Origin: Bacteroidales bacterium
GTDB lineage: Bacteria; Bacteroidota; Bacteroidia; Bacteroidales; Bacteroidaceae
Assembly (NCBI GenBank): GCA_004555055.1
Contig: SFJN01000133.1
Coordinates: forward strand, 1-7,069
Direction: 5' to 3'
Length of the DNA: 7,069 nucleotides
Shown here: piece after piece, positions 6,956-7,069 of the stretch
Numbering within the stretch: position 1 is the stretch's first letter
How the letters are laid out: the number at the start of each line of letters is the position of its first letter
Program-made: the position numbers and the translations under genes
The notes under the pieces: model-generated
Told to the model about the DNA's origin: nothing
The model's database searches: none
The model's input: only the letters and a program-made list of their open reading frames with translations

Positions 6956-7069
6956 TGACGGCAGTTTCCGACCTGTTGCAGCGAAAAAGTCAGGGAACGC
7001 GGTGTGTATGGCACGGCGTTACGCTGTATACCTGGACTATTATATTATAGGGATGTTCTATAAATTAGT

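Larger units (their letters stand above)
6730..7069. other. Non-coding right-edge region: leader, promoter and AT-rich end
   Basis: No convincing gene lies here. It holds the leader of the Omp28-like gene (6730-6871), containing the self-complementary AAAAGCTTTT near 6764-6773, then the promoter at 6878-6909 and an inverted repeat at 6934-6955. The last 40 bases turn AT-rich (TATTATATTATAG) and may belong to the control region of a gene beyond the window. An 85-codon minus-strand frame (7014-6757) spans the promoter and has no recognisable features. Confidence 0.6.

Noticed and set aside
6757..7014. An 85-codon minus-strand frame upstream of the Omp28-like gene
   Set aside because: It overlaps the predicted promoter and leader, and its sequence has no signal peptide or known motif.

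Overview
The window looks like a piece of a Bacteroidales chromosome (Bacteroidota), most likely Prevotellaceae or a close relative. This is inferred from protein families, C-terminal tails and promoters, not from a marker gene. Three of the four proteins end in the short tail common in Prevotella and Bacteroides secreted proteins (Y-D-L-x-G-R-x-V, then G-x-Y-I/V and a basic end). Promoter boxes match the Bacteroidota -7 consensus TAnnTTTG. There is an Omp28-like thioredoxin-fold protein, and no clear Shine-Dalgarno sequences. The DNA looks GC-rich for the group, which gives long spurious antisense ORFs.

Layout. Positions 1-2334 (+) hold the 3' part of a large secreted glycoside hydrolase with an alpha-galactosidase-like (clan GH-D) barrel, an Ig-like BIG2 domain, a GEVED-like domain and a sorting-type tail; the left edge of the window cuts off its start. 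A strong stem-loop with a T-rich run (2417-2475) ends it. Right after, two copies of a TAnnTTTG box (2494-2524) lead into an integral membrane acetyltransferase of the HGSNAT/NagX/DUF5009 type (2546-3637, +). A bidirectional terminator (3761-3809) separates this from two convergent minus-strand genes. These are read right to left from a promoter at about 6878-6909: a 670-residue Omp28-like secreted protein (6729-4717), then, after a 77-base gap, a 270-residue secreted protein (4639-3827). The remaining 340 bases at the right edge hold that promoter, a leader of about 140 bases and an inverted repeat, with no convincing gene.

How they work together. The two plus-strand genes may belong to a sugar-harvesting locus: the hydrolase releases sugars outside the cell and the membrane enzyme could N-acetylate an amino sugar. 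Each has its own transcription signals, so this is inference. The two minus-strand genes look like an operon of exported proteins. The smaller appears to be a stand-alone copy of the N-terminal module of the larger, plus its own tail. That is the most unusual feature here. I see no mobile element, CRISPR array, RNA gene or clearly new defence or metabolic system.
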